64,000 nt of DNA from Arthrobacter sp. 135MFCol5.1 (lineage in GTDB: Bacteria; Actinomycetota; Actinomycetes; Actinomycetales; Micrococcaceae), in NCBI RefSeq assembly GCF_000374865.1, contig NZ_KB895454.1, positions 124,001 to 188,000 on the forward strand, given 5' to 3'. The notes beneath the pieces are model-generated. The model was not told the DNA's origin. It saw nothing but the letters and a program-made list of their open reading frames with translations, and did no database searches. A program made the translations under genes and the position numbers. Shown one piece after another: positions 34,419 through 43,260 of the stretch. Numbering within the stretch: the stretch's first letter is position 1; every line of letters begins with the position of its first letter.

Positions 34419-36533
34419 TCAGCCGTTGCGGCCGGCCGCGGTCTTAGCGATCAGGACCTTCTCGTCCACCGGAGCCTGGCCACTGGCACGCTCATTCCGG
34501 AAGTGCGCACGGGCCTCGTCCTGGCGCACCTTTTCGGCACCCGTGGCGATGGCGGCGCGGACATGGTCCTCCCCGTAGCCGAAAGCGTCCACCAGGTCCA
34601 CGGCGTGGGGACGGATCCTCTCCAGCAGCCGGTTGATGTAGCCGCCCACTGTCCGTGCCCGCTGCATGGAGAGGCGGCCGTTCATGAGGTACCAGGACAG
34701 ATTCTTCTCGATCAGGGACAGGCCAAAGAGGTCCCGCAGCCAGGTCAGGACCTTCCTGGTGCCCGGGTCGGCCACCTGCTGGAGCGCCTCGGTAAAGGCC
34801 TCCCACTGCAGCAGCTCTGCGTGTGCCTGGGCAGCGTCGATTAGTTCGTTCTGGTGCCTGTTGAACAAGGCGGCGCCCTTGTCCTGCGAGAGGCGCTTGC
34901 TGCCCTTGAGTGCGGCACCCGCCTCAGCCACCATGGTCTGCACCCTGTCGGTCAGGAGCGCGCGCTGGCCCTCCTCGTCGCGGAGGGCGATCGCAGCCTT
35001 CTGGACCGACCCGGTGTCCGCCGCGAACTGCGCCACCTGGCGCAGGCCGGTGCGGTGGACCGCGGCGCCGGCCGCCTGGTTTACCACGTAGCGCGCCAGC
35101 ACGCCGAAGTCCACGTTCCGGAACTCCTTGGCGTAGTCGGCGAGCAGGCGCTTGGCCACAAGCTGCAGCAGCACGGTGTTGTCGCCCTCGAACGTGGCAT
35201 AGACGTCAAGGTCGGCCCGGAGCGAGGCGAACCGGTTCTCGATCAGGAATCCGGCACCGCCGCATGCCTCCCGGCACTCCTGCAGGGTATCCAGCGCGTG
35301 CCAGGTGCTCAGTGGCTTGAGCGCCGCCGCCAGGGTTTCGAGGTCCTGGCGGTCCGCGTCGGTGTCGTGCGCGCCGGAGAAGACGTCGTCGAACTTCTGC
35401 AGCAGCTGTTCATGGGCAAAGCCGGCAGCATAGGTGGTGGCGAGGCGGGTGAAAAGCCTCCGCTGGTGCCGCTGGTAGTCCAGCAGGACTTCCTCGTCGG
35501 TGTGGGACGAAGCGTTGAACTGGCGGCGTTCGGTGGCGTACTGGATGGCCGCCTTCAACGCCAGCTTGGACGCGGCAACGGCAGCGCCGTCCAGGGACAC
35601 GCGGCCTTGGACCAGCGTTCCCAGCATCGTGAAGAAGCGGCGGCCGGGACTCGCAATGGGGGACGTGTAGACGCCATCGGCGTCCACGTTGCCGTACCGG
35701 TTCAGGAGGTTGGTGCGCGGGATGCGGACGTTCGTGAAGTGCAGGCGGCCGTTGTCGATCCCGTTCAGGCCGCCCTTGATGCCATCATCCTCGCCGCCGA
35801 TGCCGGGCAGGAACTCCTTGGTGTCCGGGTCCCGGAGGTCAACATAGAGTGCGTGGACGCCGTGGTTGACTCCCCTGGTGACAAGCTGGGCGAACACCAC
35901 TGCTCCCAGTCCGTCCGTGGCAGCGTTGCCGATATAGTCCTTCCACGCTGCACGGAACGGGGTGTGGATGATGAATTCCTCGGTATCGGGGTCATAGGTG
36001 GCCGTGGTGGCGATGCTGGCAACATCCGAGCCGTGCCCTGTTTCCGTCATGGCGAAGCAACCGGGGATGGCCAGGCTCATGATGCCCGGCAGCCACTTGG
36101 CGTGGTGTTCGGCCGTGCCCAGGTGCATGACGGCCGAACCGAACAGCCCCCACTGGACCCCGGCCTTGATCTGCAGTGAAGGATCCGCCACCACGAGTTC
36201 CTCGAACCCGGCGATGTTTCCGCCGTGGTCGTCGGAGCCGCCCAGTTCCGCCGGGAATGCGCGGTGGACGGCGTTGTTGTCCACGAGGTATTGCAACTGG
36301 CCGAATACCCGTTGGCGATGGTCCGTATGTGTCAGGCCTTCGACCTTGTGCAGTTCCGGCCGTGCAGCCAGGTCCCGGGCTTGGAGCCGGACATCGGCCC
36401 ACTTTCCCAGGAGCTGCCGGCCCAGGGCCGCGACGTCGACGGCGGGTGCAGGGGTGTCGGCTACGGGGTTGGCTGCCGGGGTTGCCGGGGAGCGGAGCCC
36501 TTTTCGGGCGGTGCGGTCCACTACGTCAGTCAT
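34419..36533 (-). CDS. Acyl-CoA oxidase/dehydrogenase
   Basis: This is a 704-residue FAD enzyme of the acyl-CoA oxidase group, which forms a trans-2-enoyl-CoA and would produce H2O2 if it is a true oxidase. The motif CFAMTETGHGSDVASI and the flavin/substrate motif AWKDYIGNAATDGLGAVVFAQL are typical. QYATERRQF and CREACGGAGFL follow, then a long C-terminal domain that ordinary dehydrogenases lack. Its ATG sits one base after the TetR stop, so the two form an operon. The start of the operon is the palindrome at 37263-37295. Confidence 0.88.
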   Translation of the reverse strand: MTDVVDRTARKGLRSPATPAANPVADTPAPAVDVAALGRQLLGKWADVRLQARDLAARPELHKVEGLTHTDHRQRVFGQLQYLVDNNAVHRAFPAELGGSDDHGGNIAGFEELVVADPSLQIKAGVQWGLFGSAVMHLGTAEHHAKWLPGIMSLAIPGCFAMTETGHGSDVASIATTATYDPDTEEFIIHTPFRAAWKDYIGNAATDGLGAVVFAQLVTRGVNHGVHALYVDLRDPDTKEFLPGIGGEDDGIKGGLNGIDNGRLHFTNVRIPRTNLLNRYGNVDADGVYTSPIASPGRRFFTMLGTLVQGRVSLDGAAVAASKLALKAAIQYATERRQFNASSHTDEEVLLDYQRHQRRLFTRLATTYAAGFAHEQLLQKFDDVFSGAHDTDADRQDLETLAAALKPLSTWHALDTLQECREACGGAGFLIENRFASLRADLDVYATFEGDNTVLLQLVAKRLLADYAKEFRNVDFGVLARYVVNQAAGAAVHRTGLRQVAQFAADTGSVQKAAIALRDEEGQRALLTDRVQTMVAEAGAALKGSKRLSQDKGAALFNRHQNELIDAAQAHAELLQWEAFTEALQQVADPGTRKVLTWLRDLFGLSLIEKNLSWYLMNGRLSMQRARTVGGYINRLLERIRPHAVDLVDAFGYGEDHVRAAIATGAEKVRQDEARAHFRNERASGQAPVDEKVLIAKTAAGRNG

Positions 36534-36534
36534 G

Positions 36535-37263
36535 TCACAGTCCTTCTTTGGCGGATAACTTGGTGGTCGGTGGGGCGGGGGTGAGTTCGGGTGCTATGCC
36601 AACACACAGCCACGCCGTAATGTGGCGGGCCATGGCTTCCTGGCTGGGCTTGGTGGGGGAGTCCGGAGTGTTGAGCCATTGCTCTCCAGCGTTCCGTACC
36701 AGGCCGATCGCGGCCCGGGGCCAGAATCCGATGACCGTTTCCCCCACATCACCCAGATGGGAGCGCATGGGCGCAGCGATCATGTCCGCAATGGCATCGA
36801 AGAAGTGGCCCAGGGCGCCGGCCGACGTCGCGGGAGACGTGGGTTCCGTGGCCTCGGCGGGGGTGTAGCTGGTGACGAATGCATAGACGCTGGGGCTGGT
36901 GTCCGCCATCTGCAGGTAGGCCGAGACCATCGCGAGCAAGCCTTCCCGCGGCGTCACGGCACTCTGCGCGGCTTCCTTGATGCGGTTCTGCATCTGGCTC
37001 AGGACCACTTCCCCCACCGCCTGTTGCAGGCCGGCTTTGTCCCCGAAGTAGCGGTAGAAAACAGACTTGGAGGTTCCTGCCGCGGTGGCGATCTCCTCCA
37101 TGGACGCATCGCTTCCGAGGGCATGGACCGCTCTGCGGGCCTGCTTGATCAGCTCCCGGCGGCGTTCCTCGCGGTGACTCTGCCAGCGTGCCGAGCGGCC
37201 GTCTGAACTGGCGGCAGGCGGGAGCTCGACGGTAAGCGGAAGGCTGGAAGTGTGGAAGTTCAC
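36535..37263 (-). CDS. TetR family transcriptional regulator
   Basis: This is a 242-residue regulator. Residues about 33-80 hold the helix-turn-helix DNA-binding domain: RRELIKQARRAVHALGSDASMEEIA followed by AGTSKSVFYRYFGDKAGL. The remaining helices form the ligand domain. The start is taken as GTG at 37261-37263, which places a perfect 14-bp palindrome on the start codon and the divergent promoter. Upstream in-frame starts would read through that palindrome. Control of oxidase, thiolase, FabG and MaoC genes suggests an acyl-CoA or fatty-acid ligand; this is inference. Confidence 0.83.
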   Translation of the reverse strand: MNFHTSSLPLTVELPPAASSDGRSARWQSHREERRRELIKQARRAVHALGSDASMEEIATAAGTSKSVFYRYFGDKAGLQQAVGEVVLSQMQNRIKEAAQSAVTPREGLLAMVSAYLQMADTSPSVYAFVTSYTPAEATEPTSPATSAGALGHFFDAIADMIAAPMRSHLGDVGETVIGFWPRAAIGLVRNAGEQWLNTPDSPTKPSQEAMARHITAWLCVGIAPELTPAPPTTKLSAKEGL

Positions 37264-37295
37264 GATACCCAGCGTATCAGGTACGCTGGGTATCG
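37263..37295. promoter_or_regulatory. Perfect palindromic operator of the beta-oxidation locus
   Basis: CGATACCCAGCGTA (37263-37276), a 5-base spacer and its exact complement (37282-37295) make a 14-bp inverted repeat. It overlaps the TetR GTG and lies 29 bases upstream of the thiolase ATG. TetR proteins usually bind such repeats. It probably controls both the TetR/oxidase and thiolase/FabG/MaoC transcripts. Confidence 0.75.
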
Positions 37296-37324
37296 GTAAC
37301 CGCATGTGAGCAGAGGAGCCACCC

Positions 37325-38680
37325 ATGTCCATCGACGGACAGTCCACGCCAGCACCTGACGAATCAGTTCGACCAGCAGTTTCCGCGCCGCGCAGGGCGG
37401 TGATTGTTGGCGGCAACAGGATTCCCTTCGCGCGCGCCGGCGGCGCCTACGCAAAGTCCTCCAACCAGGACATGCTGACCGCAGCCCTTGACGGCCTGAT
37501 CGCACGGTTCGGCCTCCAGGACGAACGGATCGGACAGGTTGCCGCAGGAGCCGTCCTGAAGCACTCCAGGGACTTCAACCTCACCCGGGAAGCCGTCCTG
37601 GGGTCTGCACTGTCCGCCGAAACCCCGGTGTACGACCTCCAGCAGGCATGCGCCACCGGTCTCGAAACCGTGGTGGGGCTGGCCAACAAGATCAAGCTGG
37701 GACAGATCGATTCCGCCATCGCCGGCGGCGTGGACTCAGCCTCTGATGCCCCCGTGGTGGTCAGCGAGGGGCTCCGCGACATCATCCTTGACCTCAACCG
37801 CGCCAAGTCGCTTCCACAGCGGCTCCAGATCCTGAGCCGCCTCCGGCCAAAGGACCTGGCGCCGCTGGCACCCGGTACCGCGGAACCGCGCACCGGCCTG
37901 TCCATGGGGGAGCACCAGGCGCTGACCACGGCGCAGTGGCAGATTTCCCGCGAAGCGCAGGACGAACTGGCACTGAACAGCCACCGCAACCTCGCAGCCG
38001 CCTATGATTCAGGCTTCTTCGACGACCTGCTGACTCCCTACCGGGGACTGACGCGGGACGCCAACCTCCGCGCTGATACTTCCTTGGAAAAACTGGCATC
38101 GCTGAAGCCGGTGTTCGGCAGGAACCTGGGCGCCGGCGCCACCATGACAGCAGGCAACTCCACCCCGTTGACCGACGGCGCCTCAACCGTCCTTCTTGCC
38201 TCCGACGACTGGGCCGATGCCCGCGACCTGCCCAAACTCGCCGCCGTGGTGGACGCCGAAGCCGCAGCAGTGGACTTTGTACACGGCAAGGATGGCCTGT
38301 TGATGGCCCCGGTCTTCGCCGTGCCGCGGCTCCTGGCCAGGCAGAACCTGACACTGGGAGACTTCGACTTCTTCGAAATCCATGAAGCCTTCGCCGCCAC
38401 GGTCCTCAGCACGCTGGCCGCATGGGAGGACGAGGAATTCTGCCGGACCCGTCTCGGGCTTGACGGCGCGTTCGGCAGCGTCGACCGTTCACGCCTCAAC
38501 GTCAACGGATCTTCGCTCGCGGCGGGTCATCCCTTCGCCGCCACCGGCGGACGGATCGTTAGTTCGCTGGCCAAGATGCTGCATGCCAAGGCGGACGCGG
38601 AGGGCCGGCCCGTCCGCGGCCTGGTGTCTGTGTGCGCGGCAGGTGGCCAGGGCGTCGTCGCGATCCTGGAATCGGTGTAG
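37325..38680 (+). CDS. Acetyl-CoA acetyltransferase (FadA2-type thiolase)
   Basis: This is a 451-residue thiolase that cleaves 3-oxoacyl-CoA in beta-oxidation. The nucleophilic Cys lies in LQQACATGLETV. HEAFAA and GHPFAATGGR hold the catalytic His residues, and the second Cys is in VSVCAAGGQG. The layout with FabG and MaoC genes downstream matches the mycobacterial fadA2-fabG4-htdX order. AGAGGAG at 37312-37318 is the ribosome site. It ends 9 bases before the FabG4-like gene. Confidence 0.9.
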   Translation: MSIDGQSTPAPDESVRPAVSAPRRAVIVGGNRIPFARAGGAYAKSSNQDMLTAALDGLIARFGLQDERIGQVAAGAVLKHSRDFNLTREAVLGSALSAETPVYDLQQACATGLETVVGLANKIKLGQIDSAIAGGVDSASDAPVVVSEGLRDIILDLNRAKSLPQRLQILSRLRPKDLAPLAPGTAEPRTGLSMGEHQALTTAQWQISREAQDELALNSHRNLAAAYDSGFFDDLLTPYRGLTRDANLRADTSLEKLASLKPVFGRNLGAGATMTAGNSTPLTDGASTVLLASDDWADARDLPKLAAVVDAEAAAVDFVHGKDGLLMAPVFAVPRLLARQNLTLGDFDFFEIHEAFAATVLSTLAAWEDEEFCRTRLGLDGAFGSVDRSRLNVNGSSLAAGHPFAATGGRIVSSLAKMLHAKADAEGRPVRGLVSVCAAGGQGVVAILESV

Positions 38681-38689
38681 GGGGCAGTC

Positions 38690-40030
38690 ATGACGGATAC
38701 ATATACCCGGCTGGTCAACAGCGGCGCGGGCCGCAACCTGGCCAGAAAGCTCGGACTCCCGCAGCCCGCAGTGCTTCGGCGCTACCAGCCAGGACAACCG
38801 CTGGTCGTTGGCCCGGTCGTCGTTGTCGGAAACAGTCCTGCGGCGGACAGCCTCGCCACCGAACTGCTGTCGTGGGACCTCGATGTCCGGAGGCACGCCG
38901 TTCCGGCCGAAAAGCTGGGCGCCATCATCCTGGTCCTCGACGAGCTGGAGCATCCCGCGGATTTGGAACAGCCGGTACTCTCCGCCGCAGGTTCGTTGCG
39001 GGACCTGCGGGCCGGAGGTCGGGTCATTACGGTGTCCCGGCCCGCGGCGGGCGTTTCTTCCCCTGCAGCAGCGGCTGCCCGCCAGGGCGTGGATGGTTTC
39101 CTGCGTTCCCTGGCCAAAGAGTTGCGGGCGGGCGCCACGGCCAACGGTGTCCTCCTCTCGGACGGCACCACCACCACGAGTCCCAGCGCACTGGGCGCCA
39201 TCAGGTTCTTCCTTTCCAGCCGCTCGGCATTTGTTGACGGGCAGTTCCTGACGGTCTCTTCCCCGGACGGTGCGCTTCCCGCCAACACAGACCGGCCGCT
39301 GGAGGGCAAGGTCGCTGTGGTGACAGGCGCAGCCAGGGGTATCGGCGCGCAGATTGCCCGGACCCTGCACCGCGACGGTGCCATGCTGGTCCTGGTTGAC
39401 ATTCCGGCGGCGGGTGACCAGCTGGCGGCCGTGGCCAACGAGGTGAGGGGTACGGCGCTGCAGCTGGACATCAGCGGCGCAGACGCCGGGGCGCGGATCC
39501 TTGAGCATGCAGCGCAGCGGCATGGCCGCCTGGATATCGTGGTGCACAATGCCGGGATTACCCGGGACAAACTGCTGGCCAACATGGACCATTCCCGGTG
39601 GAACTCGGTCATCAACATCAACATCGCAGCCCAGCTTCGGATCAACGAAGCCCTCCTCGCCGCGGACCACTTCCGCTCGTCACCGCGGATCGTGTCAGTT
39701 GCCTCCACGAGTGGCATTGCCGGCAACAGGGGCCAAACCAACTACGCCGCCTCCAAAGCAGGCGTGATGGGAATGGTGCGGGCCACGGCACCGCTGCTCG
39801 CCGCCAGTGGCGGCACCATCAATGCCGTCGCGCCCGGGTTCATTGAGACCGAGATGACTGCGCGGATCCCTTTTGCGGTCCGTGAGGTGGCGCGCCGGCT
39901 CAACTCGCTGCAACAGGGAGGCCTTCCCGCGGACGTGGCGGAAACCATTGCCTTCCTGGCCAGCGACGCCGCAGGTGGTATCAACGGGGAGGTGTTGCGG
40001 GTGTGCGGTCAAAACCTGGTGGGGGCATGA
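38690..40030 (+). CDS. High-molecular-weight 3-oxoacyl reductase (FabG4-like)
   Basis: This is a 446-residue two-domain SDR like mycobacterial FabG4 (Rv0242c). Residues 1-205 are a flavodoxin-like Rossmann domain without a normal glycine motif (PVVVVGNSPAADSLA). The second domain holds TGAARGIG, HNAGITRDKL and the active site SVASTSGIAG...YAASK. FabG4 proteins favour longer-chain 3-oxoacyl-CoA and NADH. The stop overlaps the MaoC ATG as ATGA, indicating coupling. Confidence 0.88.
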   Translation: MTDTYTRLVNSGAGRNLARKLGLPQPAVLRRYQPGQPLVVGPVVVVGNSPAADSLATELLSWDLDVRRHAVPAEKLGAIILVLDELEHPADLEQPVLSAAGSLRDLRAGGRVITVSRPAAGVSSPAAAAARQGVDGFLRSLAKELRAGATANGVLLSDGTTTTSPSALGAIRFFLSSRSAFVDGQFLTVSSPDGALPANTDRPLEGKVAVVTGAARGIGAQIARTLHRDGAMLVLVDIPAAGDQLAAVANEVRGTALQLDISGADAGARILEHAAQRHGRLDIVVHNAGITRDKLLANMDHSRWNSVININIAAQLRINEALLAADHFRSSPRIVSVASTSGIAGNRGQTNYAASKAGVMGMVRATAPLLAASGGTINAVAPGFIETEMTARIPFAVREVARRLNSLQQGGLPADVAETIAFLASDAAGGINGEVLRVCGQNLVGA

Positions 40031-40938
40031 CACTCCAGCAACCAGTGATCCTGGCGGAGATGCCCTCGCTGTCCAAGCTGTATGTCAACGCCGCCGCCCA
40101 GGCAGCACGGCGCAGGCTCCTGGGAACGCATGATTCCGCCGATCTTCCGGCCGAGAGCCACGACGTCAGGGGCGTCACCGTGGACGTTGGAAACCTCACG
40201 GCGTACCAGCACCTCATTGGTGAGACCGCCAGTGACGTCCTGCCTGCCGGCTTCATCCATGCCCTGGCCTTTCCCCTCGCCATGAGCGTCATGAACCGCG
40301 ACGACTTCCCGCTGCCGCTGCTGGGGATGATCCACCTGCGCAACAGCGTCGAGCAGAGGACGCCGTTGGTCTTCACGGACGTGCTTGACATGACCGCCAG
40401 GGTGGAAAATCTTCGAGGCCACCGGGCAGGGACGCAGGTGGACGTCGTGGCTGAGGTGCGACGCGCGGGCTCGGCGGACATTCACTGGCGCGGAGTTTCC
40501 ACCTACCTGGCCAAGGGGTTGTTCCTTCCCGGCATCGACAAACCAACCGCCGCGGCGCCGAAACCGGAATTCACTGCTCCGGCACCGACGGCGCTGTGGC
40601 ACTTGGGGGTGGACACAGGACGGGCGTACGCCGCCGTGTCAGGTGACTTTAATCCAATCCACCTGAGCGTCCTCTCGGCCAAGGCGCTGGGGATGCGCCG
40701 GTCGATAGCCCACGGAATGTACCTCGCCTCGCGTGCGCTCGCCGACGTCGGTCCCGCCCGGGGCGACGCCTTCAGCTGGGACGTGGAGTTTGAAGCGCCG
40801 GTTTTCCTGCCGTGCCGGGTGGCTTTGGAGATCAGCACGGACCAGGCCTCGTCCGGTGCGTGGAAACATTCGCGCTATGTGGCCTGGAACCCACGTTCGG
40901 GGCGGCGCCACTTCCACGGTACAGTCTCAGCGCTTTAG
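40027..40938 (+). CDS. MaoC-like enoyl-CoA hydratase (HtdX-like)
   Basis: This is a 303-residue double hotdog protein. The hydratase-2 motif is AVSGDFNPIHLSVLSAKALGM at about residue 207-227, with the catalytic Asp, Asn and His, followed by RSIAHGMYLASRAL. It would hydrate a trans-2-enoyl-CoA to an (R)-3-hydroxyacyl-CoA, which fits a FabG partner rather than the usual (S)-specific route. HtdX (Rv0241c) lies in the same order next to fabG4 in mycobacteria. The ATG overlaps the fabG4 stop. Confidence 0.88.
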   Translation: MTLQQPVILAEMPSLSKLYVNAAAQAARRRLLGTHDSADLPAESHDVRGVTVDVGNLTAYQHLIGETASDVLPAGFIHALAFPLAMSVMNRDDFPLPLLGMIHLRNSVEQRTPLVFTDVLDMTARVENLRGHRAGTQVDVVAEVRRAGSADIHWRGVSTYLAKGLFLPGIDKPTAAAPKPEFTAPAPTALWHLGVDTGRAYAAVSGDFNPIHLSVLSAKALGMRRSIAHGMYLASRALADVGPARGDAFSWDVEFEAPVFLPCRVALEISTDQASSGAWKHSRYVAWNPRSGRRHFHGTVSAL

Positions 40939-40959
40939 GCAGTATGACGGTGCGCCGGA

Positions 40960-42078
40960 TCAGTCCTTCGGCTTGGCGGCGCGCAGGATGCGGTGCAGGC
41001 TCAGGAGGACCGATTCGGAGGCCGGGACGGTGCCCTCCTCGGCTTGCCTGGCGGTGGTGGCGGCCATGCAGGCTTCCACTGCCGCCTTGGCCGCGGCATA
41101 GCGGTCCTGGTGATTGTTGTCTTCACCTTCGACATCGATAGACAGCAATTCTCCAGTGGCCGTGATCGCAGCGGCCAGGGGTTCGGTGTCCTCGAGGGGA
41201 ATCTCATACGGCAGGTCGTTGTTCCAGATCACGTCGGAAAGAACATCGGTCATGTCCTGGATATGGAATGTCACCTGCTCCAGGTTCTGCAACTCGCGGT
41301 AGTCCTGGTCGATGTCCCTCGGATGCAGCTTTCGCCGCGGGTTGGCGCGCCGGCTGGCATCAGCTTCCTTGACCAGGTGGCGTACCGATCTTGCCGCGTC
41401 GGACAGCTCCTCCGACCTGCGCGACCATTCCTCGTGTTCCGGCGGCCATTTTTCCGTCAGGGCCGCACCCATGTCGGTCAGTTGCCTGCCAAGGGCGCGC
41501 CTGAGTTCGGCCAGGCTGGTGGCGGCCGCGTTCAGGTGCAGGGGTGGAAAGATCAGGAAGTTCACGGCGATGCCCACTGCCACTCCAGCGGCCATTTGCA
41601 GGAGGTAGCCGTAGGAGAAGTCCTCGGCATTCCTGCCGCCGACCAGCAGGACCAGGAGCGCGGCCGTTGGAATCCAGTCACTGCCGGAGCCGATGCCTGG
41701 CAGCCCGCCCAACAGCACTCCGACGCCCATGAAGAGAGCCACCGTCAACGGTGAGGGATCGGAAATGCTGACCAGGATGAACGCCAAACCGATCCCCACC
41801 GCAAGTCCTGCGATGGCCTGGAGTCCGTTCCGGACCGAGCCCGCGACGTTGCGGTACATGGCCACCAGGGCGCCCAGCGGCGCATAATACGTGTAGTGCG
41901 ACGCCGCCCCGGGCATCAGCGGAGCGATCGTGAAAGCCAGGCCCGCTGCGAGCGCGGCTTTCGCCGCCAGTTGCAGCCGTTGCGCTGCAAAGGCAGCGGA
42001 AATTCCTTCCACCGATTGTTTGAGAAGTTGGGTCCCCCGAGCCCACCGTGCGTCCGGTCGTGCTTGAGTATTGCCCAT
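40960..42078 (-). CDS. FUSC/ArAE family membrane protein
   Basis: This is a 372-residue membrane protein. About six helices occupy residues 35-190 (QLAAKAALAAGLAFTIAPLMPG and others), followed by a cytoplasmic helical domain rich in charged residues (about 195-365). The family contains aromatic-acid and efflux proteins of the aromatic acid exporter type, and related intracellular domains. It is convergent with the MaoC gene, separated by 21 bases with no obvious terminator. The substrate is unknown. Confidence 0.82.
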   Translation of the reverse strand: MGNTQARPDARWARGTQLLKQSVEGISAAFAAQRLQLAAKAALAAGLAFTIAPLMPGAASHYTYYAPLGALVAMYRNVAGSVRNGLQAIAGLAVGIGLAFILVSISDPSPLTVALFMGVGVLLGGLPGIGSGSDWIPTAALLVLLVGGRNAEDFSYGYLLQMAAGVAVGIAVNFLIFPPLHLNAAATSLAELRRALGRQLTDMGAALTEKWPPEHEEWSRRSEELSDAARSVRHLVKEADASRRANPRRKLHPRDIDQDYRELQNLEQVTFHIQDMTDVLSDVIWNNDLPYEIPLEDTEPLAAAITATGELLSIDVEGEDNNHQDRYAAAKAAVEACMAATTARQAEEGTVPASESVLLSLHRILRAAKPKD

Positions 42079-42104
42079 CCGGCCACAGTAAGGCCGGCAT
42101 CCCG

Positions 42105-43214
42105 TCAGGACAAGCCGGCCGCGGAACGCCGCACTTCGGAGGCCAGCCGGTGGGCCCTGCCCGGGGTCCGCCCTTCCTCCTGGCGGCGGGGGACATATCC
42201 GAAGCCAAGGGCGTAGGAGGGATCCGCAAAGCCAAGGGCAGCGTTCGCTCCCTCATGCCCGAATGCGCGGTGGCTGCCGAAGTTCCTTGACGGGTGCGGT
42301 TTCATGAAGACGACGGCGAACGCATTATCGAGCCCAGAGGACCGGTCAAGGCCCCACACCTGTTCCCGTGACATTGCTTCGATGGTTGTGGCCTCGAGGA
42401 AGGGACGGCCGCCGTCGACGCCGGTGGTTGCGGCGGCGTAGAGGCGGGCCAGCCCCTCGGCGGATCCCACTCCTCCGGCCGCGGACATGCCTGCTGCCCG
42501 GACTGCGCGGATGTTCGGCAGCTCCATGATGGTGCTGACGGGTGCGTTGCCGTTAATCCCTTCCAGGCTCAGCGGGTCCACCCATCCCTGGTCGGGGGTG
42601 TCCTGGTAGAGGACGTCCCGGTACCGCGGTTCCAGTTCTTCCGGCAGGCCGAGGAAGAAGTCCACGCCGTGGGGCGCGCGGATCCTTGCTTCGTAGACAG
42701 CCTGCAATGGCTCGCCGGCGGTGCGTCGGCACAGCTCCTCCATCAGAATTCCAATAGTGAGGGCGTGATATCCGAACTGCCGCCCCGGCTCCCAGAGGGG
42801 CGGTAACGCGGCGAGCCGCGCCGCAGCCTCGGGCGTGGTGAACTCGGTGAGCCCGAACCCGCCGTCGATACCCAATAATCCGGCCTGATGGGACAGGGCT
42901 TCCCGGACCAGCAGCCTGTCTTTGCCGTGGGCGGCGAACTCCGGCCAGTAGTGGGCCACCGGACGGTCCAAATCGAGGAGGCCGTCCTGGACCAGCAGTG
43001 CGATGACCATCGCACCGACGCCCTTTGAACAGGAGTACGCCCCCGTCAGGGTGTCCGGCGCCATGTCCGGGCCTCCAGTCAGCCGGACCACCTGCCGGGA
43101 TCCCTGGTAGGCCGCCAGTTGGGCGCTGTACCGGGGGTCCTCAGCGAGCAGGGTCTCGAACAAGGCCAGCACGTTCTCGTATCCGGGGGCGACGAAGCCA
43201 AGGGAAGTCAGCAT
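42105..43214 (-). CDS. Beta-lactamase-fold serine hydrolase (EstB-like)
   Basis: This is a 369-residue protein of the class C beta-lactamase/esterase family. The SxxK nucleophile motif is S61-C-S-K64, the Y-x-N-like motif is Y149-H-A, and the third motif region is GHEGANAALGF. Such proteins are usually esterases or peptidases rather than beta-lactamases. No signal peptide is visible, so it should act in the cytoplasm. The ATG at 43212-43214 is favoured; an ATG 12 bases upstream adds four residues. It lies 46 bases after the GST gene on the same strand. Confidence 0.82.
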   Translation of the reverse strand: MLTSLGFVAPGYENVLALFETLLAEDPRYSAQLAAYQGSRQVVRLTGGPDMAPDTLTGAYSCSKGVGAMVIALLVQDGLLDLDRPVAHYWPEFAAHGKDRLLVREALSHQAGLLGIDGGFGLTEFTTPEAAARLAALPPLWEPGRQFGYHALTIGILMEELCRRTAGEPLQAVYEARIRAPHGVDFFLGLPEELEPRYRDVLYQDTPDQGWVDPLSLEGINGNAPVSTIMELPNIRAVRAAGMSAAGGVGSAEGLARLYAAATTGVDGGRPFLEATTIEAMSREQVWGLDRSSGLDNAFAVVFMKPHPSRNFGSHRAFGHEGANAALGFADPSYALGFGYVPRRQEEGRTPGRAHRLASEVRRSAAGLS

Positions 43215-43260
43215 GCCTCCCAGCATAGGGGAAAGCGATTTCCTGCCCGGGCTTTGCGGA

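Noticed and set aside
34854..36179. A plus-strand frame opposite the acyl-CoA oxidase
   Set aside because: It lies wholly inside the oxidase gene and has no recognisable domain.
42105..43214. A beta-lactamase conferring antibiotic resistance
   Set aside because: The SxxK and Y-x-A pattern without a signal peptide fits esterases of this fold better.
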